DNA from: Mesostigma viride
Taxonomy: Eukaryota > Streptophyta > Mesostigmatophyceae > Mesostigmatales > Mesostigmataceae
NCBI GenBank assembly: GCA_009746045.1
Contig: RPFO01000213.1
Span: forward strand, 12,371,063-12,435,062
DNA length: 64,000 nt
Reading direction: 5' to 3'
Each line of letters begins with the position of its first letter. The first letter of the stretch is position 1. Of the stretch, positions 10,701-24,031 are shown one piece after another. The notes under the pieces are model-generated. The model made no database searches. It was not told the DNA's origin and saw nothing but the letters and a program-made list of their open reading frames with translations. A program made the position numbers and the translations under genes.

Positions 10701-13700
10701 CGCCGGTCCTCTTCTACTATAGTCCTATGTAGCACAAACACCTCACATGGTGTAGGTGACGTACGGTACAGCAACACTACAGGCGGCAGACCGGCCCCCT
10801 TTGAGCCCGCTGCAACATAACTAAGAAATGAGCAGAGAGCCTCAGAAAAGGGCCACGGCTCACCTCCAGCGGATCAACGTAGTTGAAGTTGCGCGCGTCC
10901 CACAGGTTGAGGGGGTTGGGACCGCTGCCACCTGTCACCATCCAGCGGGGCATGCGCCCCTCCTTGAACCCCCTCGTCGAGCACCCTTGGTTGGGCCCAT
11001 CCTCCATGGCGGTACCACCAGCAGCAGCAGTGCTTGAGGCAGAGGAAGCAGAGCCATGGGCGAGGGCCCCTGTTTCCTTGGTGGCATGGCGGGTTGGAAC
11101 TGGGGCCGTGGTGGACGTGGCTATGGCACGTGTCGCGCCACGTGGCGGCTCATCACTGGCGCGGCGACTTGGGCAACCGTGCTCCAGCTGGAGGCGGCGT
11201 TTGGGGTCTGGGGTTGCGGTAGTGTGGTAGTGTAGTAGATGTGCATGCATGAAGAGTTGGTAAAGAAGGTCAGCAGGGCGTAACAAGTGTTGGGTAGATG
11301 TGCATGAGGAGTTGGCAAAGAAGGTGAGTGGGGTGTATTAACAAACGAAGTAGGGCCTGGGGATGAGGTGGTGGAGAAACGAGGGCCCAGAAAAGGCGGG
11401 TGGGTGGGTCCGTGGGCAAAGCAATAGGTGCATCAACTGAGACTGGGGATGAAAGATTGGGCAGGTGGGTGGATGCATGGATGGAAGGGTCCTTGGAAGA
11501 GATGATCAACGGATCGGTGGACGAATGGGGTGATTTTGCGGATGATTGGGTAGATGAATCCATCACATCTTACAGTAAAATAATTTCCTTATATCTTTTC
11601 GTAAACAATCTATTGTAATCATAAGAAAGTAAAATACATTCAGAAGGTAGTACAATCATCTGATAGTAAAATAGAGTAGAAATAGAGTAGACATCACAGT
11701 GTGATAACTTTCGTGAGTTTCGTCGCAGCGCACCTGGCGCACCGCACAAGGCTTAGCCGGCACATCAGTGGACAAACACCTCGTCCGTTGATGCTCAGAG
11801 ACGCCCGTTGATGATGTATGACAGCATTCCACGTGAGCACGCATCGTTATTGTTAACATAAGCTGTTGACGATGTAATACATGGAAACAGCAGCTGACCT
11901 GTCGGCGCGCCGCAGAAGACCAGCCCCCGCACAAACGGGTGCTGGTGCCGCACCACGTGCTGGCAGGTCCAGGTGGAGCGCTCCCACACGCGCATCTCCA
12001 GGTCTGACGCGCTGCATGGGGGCGGGAGGGCGTAGGACGGGGCAGTGTGTTGCGGGGTGCAGGCCGTTGGTGTAAGTTGTAGGGTGTAGGTTGTCGGTGT
12101 AGGTTGTCGGTGGTTGTGGGGTGAAAGGTTGTCGGTGTAGGGTTGTTGGTTGTGTGTGGGTAAGGGTTCTCATGCGTGACCAGATGATGTGATGCAGGGC
12201 AACTGGCGGAGGGGTGAAGGGTAGGCGGGGTAATGGCATGCCAGGTGTGTAGGCCACATGTGCTTGGTCAATGCAGCCTTTCTGCCTACCTTACCTGCTA
12301 GACACGTGCATGCCGCAAATGGCGACACATTTTTCACCGCATCGCGATCGCTAGACACTCTTCCATACAACCCCCCTTGGGCCCCTCGTACCTGCTGACC
12401 ACATGCATGCCGCAGATGGCGACGGCGAACACGGTGCCATCGTGGCCGACCAGCGAGGTAACAAAGGAGAAGGACGGCCGGTCCCACACCCTGAGCGTGC
12501 GGTCGGCGCTGCCGCTCACGATGATGTCGTCGTCCATCGCCACGCAGAAGATGCGGTCTGTGTTGTTTGTGTGCGGCGCAAAGCAGGCAGATCGCGAGGA
12601 ATAGGAGCCACGCAGAAGATGCGTCCGGTAACTCCGGTTGTTGTCAAACAAAGCAGGTATAAGCCCTGTCAAGAGGCAGTTTCCTATTGTGAGGCGTTGG
12701 GCATGCGCCGCACAGAAGGTGCGGTCTGGCAAACATCAAGCGATCAAAGGAAACATAGGAAGCAACAATAAGACGTAGAAGATGAAATCCATAGGATCGC
12801 CTATCGCATCACTTTGGCAAAAATAATGGCACAGAAAACAGAGTACAGGCAATCGTTACATTGAGACGTGCCTTTAGTGGTGGCTGCGCAGCATGCCATC
12901 ATACCCTCCCGCACCCAACAAGGTGAACTTGCAAGTTTAGGCAGCAACCAATATGGCGAAACTGGCAAACCAGGCAAGCGCATTTGTGTGGCAAGCTTAT
13001 TTGTGTGGTCCAACGAGTACGGGGCCAATCCCCGCAAGGCATCCTGTCGCATCCTTGACAACGGCGATGACAACTTACAAAACAGGGGCGATGACAAATG
13101 ACAAGACAAGGCAGATGGCAAACTACAAAACAATGGCGATGACAACTTACAAAACAGGGGCGATGACAAATTACAAGACAAGGCAGATGGCAAACTACAA
13201 AGCCATGGCGATGGCAAATCACACAACAAGGGCGATGGCAAATTTTCCAACAAGGGCGATGGCAAAACACAAAACGAGGGGGATGGACGGTTACAAATAC
13301 AAGTTACAGCAGGGGAAGAGATAAAAGTACAAACACACCCGTGTGCCCTCGCAGCATGCGCAGGTTGTAGCGGCCGGCTTCCCAGTTCGCCTCAGTCGAA
13401 CGAGAGAAGGCGAAGGCCTTGCGCCAGGTGGCGCTACGCAGCACGCGGCCACCCGAGAGAGGGCTGGACCACTGCTGCAGGAACAGCTTCTCCCACAAAG
13501 GCTCGGAGAGCGACACCTCGGACCACCGCCTGCGGCAGGAAAAAAAACGTAAAAAGAGAATGGAGGCAAAGGATAACAAGGCACGACAAGATAATGACTA
13601 AACAAGGGCAACATGAAGAGCCACGACTGCCTGTGGTAGACGAGAAAAACACAAGAAAAGATGAAAAGGATAACATGCCAAAATGTTTTCATCCGATAAA

Positions 13701-16112
13701 GAACACAGAGGGCCAAGGACCATTTGAACCGCTGTCTGTGATATAGAAGGAAATAGGAGGGGAGGATGACAAGGCCATCGCCTCAGCAGGGAGATAGGCC
13801 ATTTGTTATATAGAAGAAAATAGGCGGGGCGGATGATAGTGTCAACACGGAGGTACACCATTCTGCGATCCCCCGACCCTGCTGCGAGAACCCGACGAAA
13901 AACGCAGCACGGTTTGATACAGCGCCGTGGTTTCACACACCAACCTTGAGTCCCTACGATATGCCCCCGTACATGTGCCCCCAGACACCCCCCCTTGCAG
14001 CTTTCTTAAAAAATATACAAGCTGCAAACGTGCCCTTAGATGCTGCGCTCTTGATGCAGGGTTTGCTTATGGGAAGTCTCAAGCTGCTACAGACATCCAA
14101 CCCAATCGCTCGCAAACCGCCGCATGTTCTGGTTGTCTCATTGGTATATTCTGGTACCACAGGATCCAGGGGAATAGCAAGCGAGCTGCATGCCACCAGG
14201 ATGGGTGGCCATGCATGTGTGTCCCTATACTGACCGCACACGTGAGTCCCTATAGTGACCACGCGCGGAAAATAAACTTTGGCGCCCTCACACCGATTGA
14301 GATAAAACTAGCAAGTCATACAAAACATATCATAGAGAAAACTACATGTAAGGGCAAGGGTAAGGGATGAAACATAAACAGGCTCAAGGTGCCATGGTCC
14401 GGATTCTCCAGATTGCTGGCCTGCACTGTTTGTTTCATTGGTATTACGGTCACTATACTACAGTAGTGTCAAGCCTGCCCTGGTTTCCTCATTGGTATCA
14501 GGAGGGACTGTACATCCAGACCTTCGGCAACGACCAGCCTCACCACTCCCTCTTTCCCCCCCCCCCCCCTTGCTTCACCACCCACTTGCCTCAAGCCACC
14601 CTGCCTCACCACAACCACAGCCTCCAAGATCCTTGCCTCACCACAATGTCCTACAGCTTCGCAAGGCACCCCCATATTCATCACCCCTGCTTCATCATGG
14701 CCCCCAGTGCCAACCTCACCCCCCCCTGCCTCACCTCAACCTAATCACCCCCCTGCCTCTCAACCCACGAGCCTCAACCCCTGCCCTGCCTCTCCACAAG
14801 CTCCCCGCCCCCTTTCCTCACCATAACCTCACCATTTCCAACCACCCTGCCTCCCCACCCCCATCCCTCCCCATTTCCTGCCTCATCCCCCCCTGCCTCA
14901 CCTGCACACGGTCGCACAAATGGCGGCGACGCGCCCGCCCCCCTGCAGGCAGATGGCCTCCAGGCAGGGGCCAGGGAGCTCGCTCCAGTCCACCACCTGC
15001 AGGATTGGCGAGGGGCAGTGTTTTCACAATCCAACAAACGGAGGGGAGGGGGGGGGGAGGGCACAACCGCAAAGATGAAGGAGGAAACCGTGGGACGAAT
15101 GGAGTGTTGCTTACGGTTGGGAGGAGTGGACGGAATGCAGGGAGGATGGCGCGGGGACGAGGTGGGGGGCATGGAAAGGGGTTGTGGGTGGGGGATCGAG
15201 ATCAAGGGGTTGCGGGTTGGGATGTAGAAAGGGCTTCCCAGTGCAGTCACAAGCCAGGCATTCCCCCACAGGCACTCATGCATCCGGTCTGCATTCCAGC
15301 CCATGCAATGCACCCACATAAAGTAAGAGTGGAGTTGAAGAGAACCATCAGAAGAAGATGTTGAAAACTTATGAAGGTTGCCAACTCGCACGGATGCCGG
15401 ATCTACCAGTCACAGGCTTCGGGGTCAAGTTACTGACGCATAAATCAATTCAAGCCAAGCCATCATGTGGCAGCCACAGCACGCCGCCCCCTCAACAAGG
15501 TGCCCTTCTAGGAAAAGCCGTCAGGGTGGCAATGAGTGGGACATGGTGGTCAGGGGTTGAGGGGTTCACAGGAATGAAGTGCAGGCTGGAAGATTTTTTT
15601 ATATGTGACTATGACTGGGCCCTGCAAACGTGCATGTGCACGCTTCACAAAATCTTATGTACCGGTACCCCGATCTAGGACAGGTCGGTGGCACAGGAGG
15701 GACCGTATCGGCCTAATGGCGCCTACGATTGGACGGACTTACCGCCAACTGCATTGCTGGGAAAGGAAGTGGGTATGCAAATGGATTATTCCGTTTCAAG
15801 AAGTCTTTAGAAAGGGCTTCTGTTCCCCTGATACAAGCGGTGCCGGCATTCCGAAGGTATCATACAAGCCTGCCCGCGACATGGCCCCCTTGGACCATCG
15901 TACGGAACCAAAACTAATTCCTCAGTAAGTCCCCTGCGGCGGTGAATTACCTACTACGAGTCATGCGTGCCCAAGAAAATTGACCCGGGGAAAGCCCGCG
16001 TTTTGAATGATAGCGAGCCAACAAGATGATCATGTTGCTGCTAGAGGGGGGAACATACCGGCTCGTCGCTCCCATTATCAACCCTCTCGACGTTAACATT
16101 TTCTGCTTCCAT
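7749..16112 (-). CDS. F-box/WD40-repeat protein (probable SCF ubiquitin-ligase substrate receptor), eight exons
   Basis: Eight exons join in frame into 592 aa: 16112-16059, 14996-14902, 13529-13339, 12557-12392, 12011-11899, 11207-10864, 9441-8900 and 8022-7749 (stop TGA). Exons 2-3 carry an F-box-like segment (DWSELPGPCLEAICLQ, then VSLSEPLWEKLFLQQW) at about residues 20-75. WD40 blades follow, with clear motifs: DDIIVSGSADRTLRVWDRPS, MVTGGSGPNPLNLWDARNFN, RVMAGGQDRLVRVWG, DRWLASGSADGTMRLWWNQA and a final SSEMLCIWKR. F-box proteins bind SKP1 in SCF ligases, and the WD40 propeller usually binds the substrate, which cannot be named here. Exon 7 contains a low-complexity Ser/Gly/Pro insert between blades. 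Exon 1 (MEAENVNVERVDNGSDEP) rests only on phase and a GTATGT donor, and extra 5' exons are possible. The gene is head to head with the CBS-PB1 gene. Confidence 0.85.
9770..10060. repeat. 42-bp minisatellite in an F-box/WD40 intron
   Basis: About six copies of a 42-bp unit containing 'gggttggtcttatgcgggtg' lie in the intron between exons 6 and 7. They create an apparent basic peptide repeat that is not a real protein. Confidence 0.9.
13060..13275. repeat. 24-bp minisatellite in an F-box/WD40 intron
   Basis: About nine imperfect copies of a 24-bp unit of the form 'ggcgatgacaacttacaaaa' lie between exons 3 and 4. Confidence 0.85.
14392..14510 (+). repeat. Dispersed repeat copy (GGTCCGGATTCTCC family)
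   Basis: This is the clearest second copy of the element at 5662-5770, with the shared start CCATGGTCCGGATTCTCCA and shared internal blocks. It lies in an intron of the F-box gene, on the strand opposite to transcription. Confidence 0.6.
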
Positions 16113-16858
16113 CACGCAAGAAGACGGACCTCCGCCGGTTGCTTGGGTAGGCAAGCCGGTTACCGGTATATTTGTCACAATATTATGTAACCCAACCGAA
16201 GATGTCGGTGGCTCCACACTAAACAACCCTGTTGGACAACCGGCGCGGGAATAAACTCAACTCAACTCAACAACTGAAGATGAAAGCTTCCGCGCTTTTT
16301 CTGTGCCCTGAAAGCGTTTTAAAATGCCCACAATTAATGGCGAAAAGATAGCAAGGCCTCCGCGCGCCGTAACGCGGAATTAGTATATCCGCAATTCCAA
16401 CACCGTGCAAGTTACATACTTGACGTCGTCGGCAATGCCGGAATCTGTGTCAAGTGTCAACAGTGTCAAGTGTCAACGCGCAGGCCCGGCCGCGGGGCGC
16501 GGAATGCGTACACGTATGCTGGCAGAATATCGCCCAACGACCACGACGTCGTCGGACGGCCGGGGCCGGTCACGGGCGTGGCGGGGCCAGGGCTGTCGCC
16601 TGTCAGTCCTTGCTGGCGTAAGTGCGACTCTCGTAACTTGCCCAACTGGCGAGGTTGGTCCCGCCTTTCGTAAGCGGGGAGACGACGACATCGCCCCGTG
16701 ACGACTTTTCCTGACAGGAGCTGCCATACCCGCTCGGGCAGTCAAGCGTGATTTGACGTGCGCCTGCAGTTGACACCGCGTGAACTTGCACATAGAAGCC
16801 ATAGCGGTGCGAATTTATATTTATCTGTCGTCGCACGTGTTAGGCTATCCGTGCAGCC
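16113..16858. promoter_or_regulatory. Divergent promoter region between the F-box/WD40 and CBS-PB1 genes
   Basis: A 746-bp gap separates two start codons that point away from each other. It holds a short 'aactc' tandem repeat near 16255-16272 and 'aagtgtcaac' repeats near 16449-16478. No TATA box or named factor site can be assigned with confidence. Confidence 0.5.
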
Positions 16859-19800
16859 ATGGACCGCACGGTGGGGAAGCTGCGCATGTCGACGGCCGTG
16901 ACGTGCTCGGAGAGCATGACCGTTATTGAGGCCGTGCGAGAAATGGCAAAGAAAAGAGCGGACTGCGTTTTACTCCTGGACAGTCAAAGCCTTCTGAGCG
17001 GCATTATGACAGACAAGGCATGTGTGCTGCACTTGAATTCTAATATGCCTTGGTTGAATGTCTTTTCGTGTCGTGATCGCTCACACAAGCACAGCGTGCA
17101 GTGCTAATAGAAAAAATGCCATGTATAAGGAATTTCCTTTGTGAATTGTGCGTTCGACACCTTGCTGGATGTAACCGTGCAGCGTCGGCAGGTACCTTCT
17201 GCTCTTGTACTGTAGGGGGCATTAGACCGCAACTCCGGGGATCTGCCGACGTCACAATGACCTGGGCAATTGTGACCCTTGTTGGGCAAACTTCACCGTA
17301 ATTGGAAACAGAAAAGCTGCTGTTCTGTTTCTGTGTAGCATATCGAAGATGCCCCGCGATTCATTCTTGGTTTCATAGAGGTGTGAATGGCGGCGCTTGT
17401 GTGGATTTTCCGTTTGGTGTCGCCCATTCACGAAACGTCGTTTTGTGTTCCGTGCTCCCAGGATGTTGCCACGAAGCTGGTTGCGGCAGGTTTACCGGCG
17501 TCCACAACGCCAGCGTCCGCCATCATGACCCGCGGCCCTACATTTTGCACGAAGGATTCAAATGCAACCGACGCCCTTCGCAAGATGGTGGATGGTGAGC
17601 TGCGGGCGGCGCGTCGGGTCGATGATCTCGTCGAATCTGAGGCATGGGACACGTCTTTGCGTGCTTAGCCGTTTCCCCTTTGCCTTTGACAGTGAAACGT
17701 TAGTATGGTCCCTTACCCTTTGCCTTTTACAGTGAAGTGTTAGCATGGTTCCTGACCTGAACCAGCAAACCACATATATAGGAAACCGCCCTCTACTGTG
17801 TACTTTCCCTTCCAACATGCAGACATGTATGCAGCAAGGCTCTTTGGCAGCGTTTTTCAAAGTCAACATTTTTTAGCGCTGTATTTGGACTGCCAAGCGT
17901 GCGTCAGCACACTCCCTAAGTAGGAGCTGTGTCAAGTTGAAAATTGGAACCAGTTTCAAGCTTGTGAGACCAAACGTGGCATGATAGCGGCGGGGTGGAT
18001 TGTGCAAAGGTTGGCTGCGACATGCCACTGGCACATGCATGGCTGGGGTGGCAGGATGGCACTGCCGAGAAATCCCGATGGCCAACAGTTAGGGTTTCGG
18101 GGTTTAGGGTAAATAAACATTTTGCCACTGTTTTTCCTGGTACATGCGCCAGGGTTCGGCCTGCTGGCATAAAATTGAAGCGAAATCTTGCAGTGCTCAC
18201 TTGCAACTTGTCACGCCCATAGGACAGTTTTTGTTTAGCTGGGGAAGAAAAGCAACAAACTGGATGTCCGCTATCTCAAAGCCCGAGTTTGGTTGGTCAA
18301 TTGAAGGGTCAACAGACACTCAACTGCTTCTGAACATGGTCCAATATTATTGAAGACCGACATAAGACATTTTCCGTGTATCGGTCGGCAGCATTTAGAT
18401 GACTACTGGCTGTTCGACTATGGCAGACAACACATGTTTTAGTCGGCATGGTCGTTGCTTATTCCCACGCAAAGTTTTACAGGGGCATTGGGCATTTTCT
18501 GCTCTCTTGCCTTTGTAATATTTTTTAGTATTATAAATCATGTATGTTATATTATAAAATGTTGTTTGGGAATCCTAGGGCTTACAGTGCGCATCCTTAT
18601 GACGTGCCAATCAAGGGGGCCAGTTCTAGATATGCCAATATAGCGGCTCTGATGTGATTCCGCTATGGTGGTTTTCTGATCCACTGGCGGTTGCAAATAA
18701 TGCTTCATATGTTGGCTATATATGCCTGTTCATGCTTACCCACCTGCAGGTCAGTTCCGCCAACTATCAAACCGCACAGCTGGCACAACATGTCATCAAT
18801 CAATCGTTGTCAACTGTTACACTCATTTCCTATCTGCTATGCGTGCACGTGGTCACCGTTTCGCAGGCAAGTTCCGCCACCTCCCCACCCCACCGTGGAC
18901 AAGGGCGAGCACATCTATTAATAACGTTGCACGTGGTGCCTGCTGTGCATGCCCTAATGTGGTACCTGCTGTGCATGCCCTCACCCGCAGGCAAGTTCCG
19001 CCACCTCCCCGTCGTGGACGAGGGCGAGGTGCGTGCGGTGCTGGACATCACCAAGTGCCTGTTTCACGCGATATTCATGCTGGAGCGGTCGAGTGAGGGC
19101 GCGGACAAAGGTGGGAGGATGGGTGCTGATGCTGGTGGCACACACGGGGCATGATGGTCAAGTGTGGGTGGAGGGGCGTGTGCTCTGGTCTAGTCAGGCC
19201 AGAAGTGCGTGTGCTCTGGTCTAGTCAGGCCAGAAGTGCTTGTGCTCTGGTCTAGCTAGGGCAGCAAGCATGTGCTCTGGTCTAGTTAGGGCAGAAGTGC
19301 GTGTGCTCTGGTCTAGTTAGGCCAGAAGTGACACTATTTACTTTGTAATTAGTATCCAGAAAAAAATTAATATTAAAATTATTTAAATAGAATTGAATGA
19401 TTGGAAGTATGGCAGCCATATGTTTTTATACTAGCAAAAACTGACATGATATGTCATATAATTACCATCAATTCTCGCGAGTCCTCGATTTCCCCGAAAA
19501 GTAACGGAGGCGCACAAAGGTAAGCTTGTGCTCTGGTCTAGTTAGGCCAGAAGTGCGTGTGCTCTGGTCTGGTCAGGTCAGCAAGCGTGTAATGGGACCG
19601 CTGGGTTTGTTTCTTTCACAATCATGTACGTCTGGAAAGGCAACTCCAACGGTGGTCCAACTAACTGTGTGTCATTAGACCGTGCTGTTTCTGCCGGCAC
19701 ATGGCACATGGTCACAATATCGCTCTATGCATGCGGCAGGCAACCCTGCCATTTACGCAACTGATGAGTCCTGTCCTTGGACCGTGCTGTCATTGCTGGC

Positions 19801-22800
19801 ACGCCAACATCTTACAACGTCTACGGCAACCGCCGCAACGGGCAACCTGGTCGCCCCCTCGGGCTATCCCGCCAGTCGCTAACATGCTGCTGTTGCTGGC
19901 GGCTCTGTGTGTGATGATGTCTGCCACAGGCAACCCCGATGCCCCCTCGGGGTCGGTGCTGGAGTCGATGCGCGCGCGCATGCTCAAGCCCACACTCGCC
20001 TCGCTCGTGGCACCTGGCAGCTCGTGAGTTGTCGCGCCTCGATGGGTGGGAATCCGGGCTCTAGCTTTCAAGTCTTGGGGGCCTTTTCTGCTCGCAACGT
20101 AGTACTACCCCTGCTCCCTGGGGCGCTGCGAAGCATCCTCGATCTTTTCTAGCCATGAGCGTCAAACGATGGGGATTGGAAGGTTACTGACTCAAAAAGT
20201 AGACTGCCTAGGCTCTGGTCCCACATGGATGTGGGGACTCTCTGTCTGGTCTGGGTGGGATGCTGCCTCAGGCCGTGCGGGGAAGTTGATGGGGATGTGA
20301 AGGGGGGGGGGGGGTTGAGGAAGTATGCTTTCCATCGGGGGTGGGTGGGTGGTGGAATCACGGGGAAAGGGAGTGCTAGGCTTGATGACTGTGAGTGCGC
20401 GTGCGGCCTCTCATCTCTATGGGTGAGTTTTAGCATTTTGTCAGTGCAGGGGGCAGCAGAGGATGCCTGCCCATGTCCATGCATCGAACCTAACAGAAGG
20501 GAAAAGGTTCAGCCAGTTTTTCTATACCAATACCCACCCCCACCCCCATTCCCCAAACAAAAATTACTCATTGTTTGTGGTTATCTTGGTCGTGTACCCA
20601 CCAGTTACTTCTGTCCACCGCCCCCCCCCGGCTGTATCCGCCCCGTGGCCCCATTGGCGTGCTTAGAAATGGCATCCACCGCCCACCCACTGGGCTGTCT
20701 ACCGTCTTCCCCCTTCCCCCTCTTGTTTCCTTCCTGGTCTTCTCCCCTATCCCTAGCAAAAACTCCTGTTTTTGCTAAAATATTATCAAAATATTACTTA
20801 TGTATAAATATTATATATTTATAATGAAATATTACATCTTTGTATTAAAATTTATGTCTTGCGCCCCCAAAACGGTTTTGTCCATCACGAGCGTGGCGGT
20901 AGTACCCCCCATGATGATGACGCAATTCTAAACGCCTAACCCATCCCCCACCCACTGACTGTGCTGGCGTCTCCCATCCGTCCCGCGTTTCGATTTGTCT
21001 GGGCCGTGTTGATCCAGCGCGCCTGTGGTCTCGTCCAACGCGAGCGTGGTGGAGGCCGCGATCATGATGAAGCGCTGCCACACGGGCGCCGTGCTGGTCG
21101 CGGGGGGTGCCGAGGAAGGAGGATCGCAGAGCCTGAGCGGAATCGTGACGTGAGTGGGGGAGTCTTGGGTGGGAATCAGAGGGTGTGGTTATGTATCCGC
21201 AGAAGAGAGTAGATATGAATCGTCTGGTGGGTGGGAATAAGAGGGGGTGGTTGTGGAACAGGACAAGACAGTAAGTTTCGCGACGTGAGTGGACTTGAAG
21301 CTCTGTGTTGTAGCCTACAGATCGCTAACAATCTTGACCTGTTGACACGTGGACTTGAAGGTCCCCCGCTGCCCATTCGCCCGCACCAAATTATTCAACA
21401 ATTTATACTTAAACTTTTACATGGCTGCCCCGTAAGTCTCTGTTCAGAGTGCTGTGCAGAGTGGTATTCAGAGTGATAACCCTATGTATGGTGCCTGCCT
21501 CGCTCTTTGCCTGCCGTCGCCTGCCTGCGTCTCTGGCTGCTCTTGCGTTGGACCGGTGATGCGGTGCCTTGCATCTGGTGCCTTGGGTGCCGTGCGCCAG
21601 TTCTAAAGACATCCTCTTCCACGTGATCGCAAAGGGGGAGGCGCCCGAGCTGACATGCGTCACGCAGGTGAGCCTGGTGGGGGATGAAGAGGGGTGACTT
21701 GTGCTGACGTGCGTCACGCTGGTGGGGATGGACATGCCACACTCATGGGTGTGATGGTGTCTGATGGGGGCTGAGGGGGGCTGAGGGGGGCTGAGGGGGG
21801 CTGAGGGGAGCTGAGGGGGGCTGAGGGGGGCTGAGGGGGGCTGAGGGGGGCTGAGGGGGGCTGAGGGGGGCTGAGGGGGGCTGAGGGGGCCTCAGGGGGC
21901 CTCAGGGGGCCTCAGGGGGGCTGAGGGGGGGCAAGGGGGGCTGAGGGGGCCCGACATGCGTCACGCAGGTGTGCCGTAGAGGTAGGGAGGCATCTGTTAT
22001 GGGCACGTTACGCCTGCGGGCTGGGCTGGGGCTGACATGTGTCCTGCCACCTTTTGCTGATGTTTTCAGCCCCCTTGCGTGTTCTCACCTCCTCGCCCTC
22101 ACCCATGCAGTGCAGTTGGCCCTCACCCATGCAGTGCAGTTGGCCCTCACGCATGCAGTGCAGTTGGCCATCAACCATGCAGTGCAGTTGGCCCTCACCC
22201 ATGCAGTGCAGTTAGCCCTCACCCATGCAGTGCAGTTGGCCCTCACGCATGGAGTGCAGTTGGCCCTCACCCATGCAGTGCAGTTGGCCCTCACCCATGC
22301 AGTGCAGTTGGCCCTCACCCATGCAGTGCAGTTGGCCCTCACCCATGCAGCGTGCACCTTGTTCCCCAGACAACTGTTGTTGATTGGGTGATGGACGTGT
22401 CTATTGACCAAGGGACCCGTCTATCGCGTAAGCGGCACTTCTGTCGATGAAGGGACATGTCTATTGATTAAGGGACATGTCTCCTGATCAAGGGACATGT
22501 CTCTCGATTAATGGACATGTCTATCGATTAAGGGGCGCGACTATTTGATTGCGGCCCTTATGGTCCCCCTCGCTCACACCATCCATTTGCCTGTGCCATC
22601 CTCTCCCCCCCCCCCCCCTTTTCAATCCCCCCCACACACACACACACTCACACCAAAATGCTTATACCCCCCAGGTCATGACGCTCAACCCTGAGTTTGC
22701 GCCCATCACGACGCCCATCCTGGATGCGTTGCACATCCTGCATGACGGCCGCTTCCTGCACCTGCCCGTTGTACAGGGTAGGGGCCCTTTAGTGTGCTGC

Positions 22801-23998
22801 TGTATATGGGCCTGTTTGTTGATAGGTGGGGGTGGAATGTTCCCCACGTGCATGACAGCCGCTTCCTGCACCTGCTCTGTTTTACTAGGGGCCCGATAGC
22901 GTGCCGCGATATCCCCCGATGTGCTACGCTTAGTCTGCCATCCGCAGCCACCCGTGTGTTTCTACTTGTGCATGCAGGGTACTCTGATGGCATGCATGCC
23001 CCCACCAAGCCCCCACCCCCATCCTTACACTTGGGGCGCTGTGCCCCTGCGGGCCTCCCCTCTCTTCTTTCTGCTGCCTCTTGGGATAGTGTCATGGTCG
23101 GCGTGTAACGTCATGGTCAGCGTATAACATCATGGTCAGCGTGTAAAGTCATGGTCAGCGTATCTTGTCTCGGACAACGTATCATGTCATGGTGAGCGTG
23201 TAAAGTCATGGTCAGCGTCGTCGGGGTGCCGCTCATGCCAACCTGTGACCGTCGTGGTGTTGCTATGCCGTCGCACTTGTTTTATCAACGGCTGTGCCCT
23301 ATTATTGGCTGTGCCCTATCAATGGGTGTGCGCCATCAACGGCTGGGCCCTATCAAGGGCCATCTCCTATCAACGACCATGTCCAATCAACGGCTGTGCC
23401 CTATCAGTAGCTGTGTCCTATCGACGGCTCCTTGGTCGCTTTTCTTCACACACGTGGTTAGCCTACTCCCATGTCGTCTAGTCACAGGTACATCCCATGT
23501 CTCTCATGCTTCGTCCACGCGCCGTGTATCCAATGCTTATGCTGGCCCCGCAGACGGCACGGTGGTCACCATCATCGACGTGCTGATGCTTATCCAGGGG
23601 GCGCTGGCCCAGGTGAGAGGCGCCCACCAGTAATACAGGTGGCCGGGGTGTGATGTTATAGGGCCGATGCTTGAACCGACCATACAGTAGCTGCTAGGGT
23701 CAGGCACGCACTGGGTCCCTGCCATGTACCTTCTTGCATGGAAATGTCCAAAGCTGGACCTGATTATGTTTGGTAGCAAATCCATCCCAGGTACATCTCT
23801 CAGATGCCACACCTGAAGAAACCGCAGGTGCCTATCCCTGCAAACGGTAGCCCTGTCTAAACCCCAGTACCCTTTCCATTCTTGACCCCTACCCCCCACC
23901 CATGCTGCCTCTTCAACCTCCCTAGCCCTGTTTCCACCCTGCTAGCCTTCCCATTCAAAACCCTGAACAAGACCGCATGTCTAATTAACACCCTTACA

Positions 23999-24031
<33 letters not shown>

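Noticed and set aside
22083-22350. Regular 24-bp repeats considered as a CRISPR array
   Set aside because: Units are contiguous with no unique spacers, in a eukaryotic intron; it is a minisatellite.
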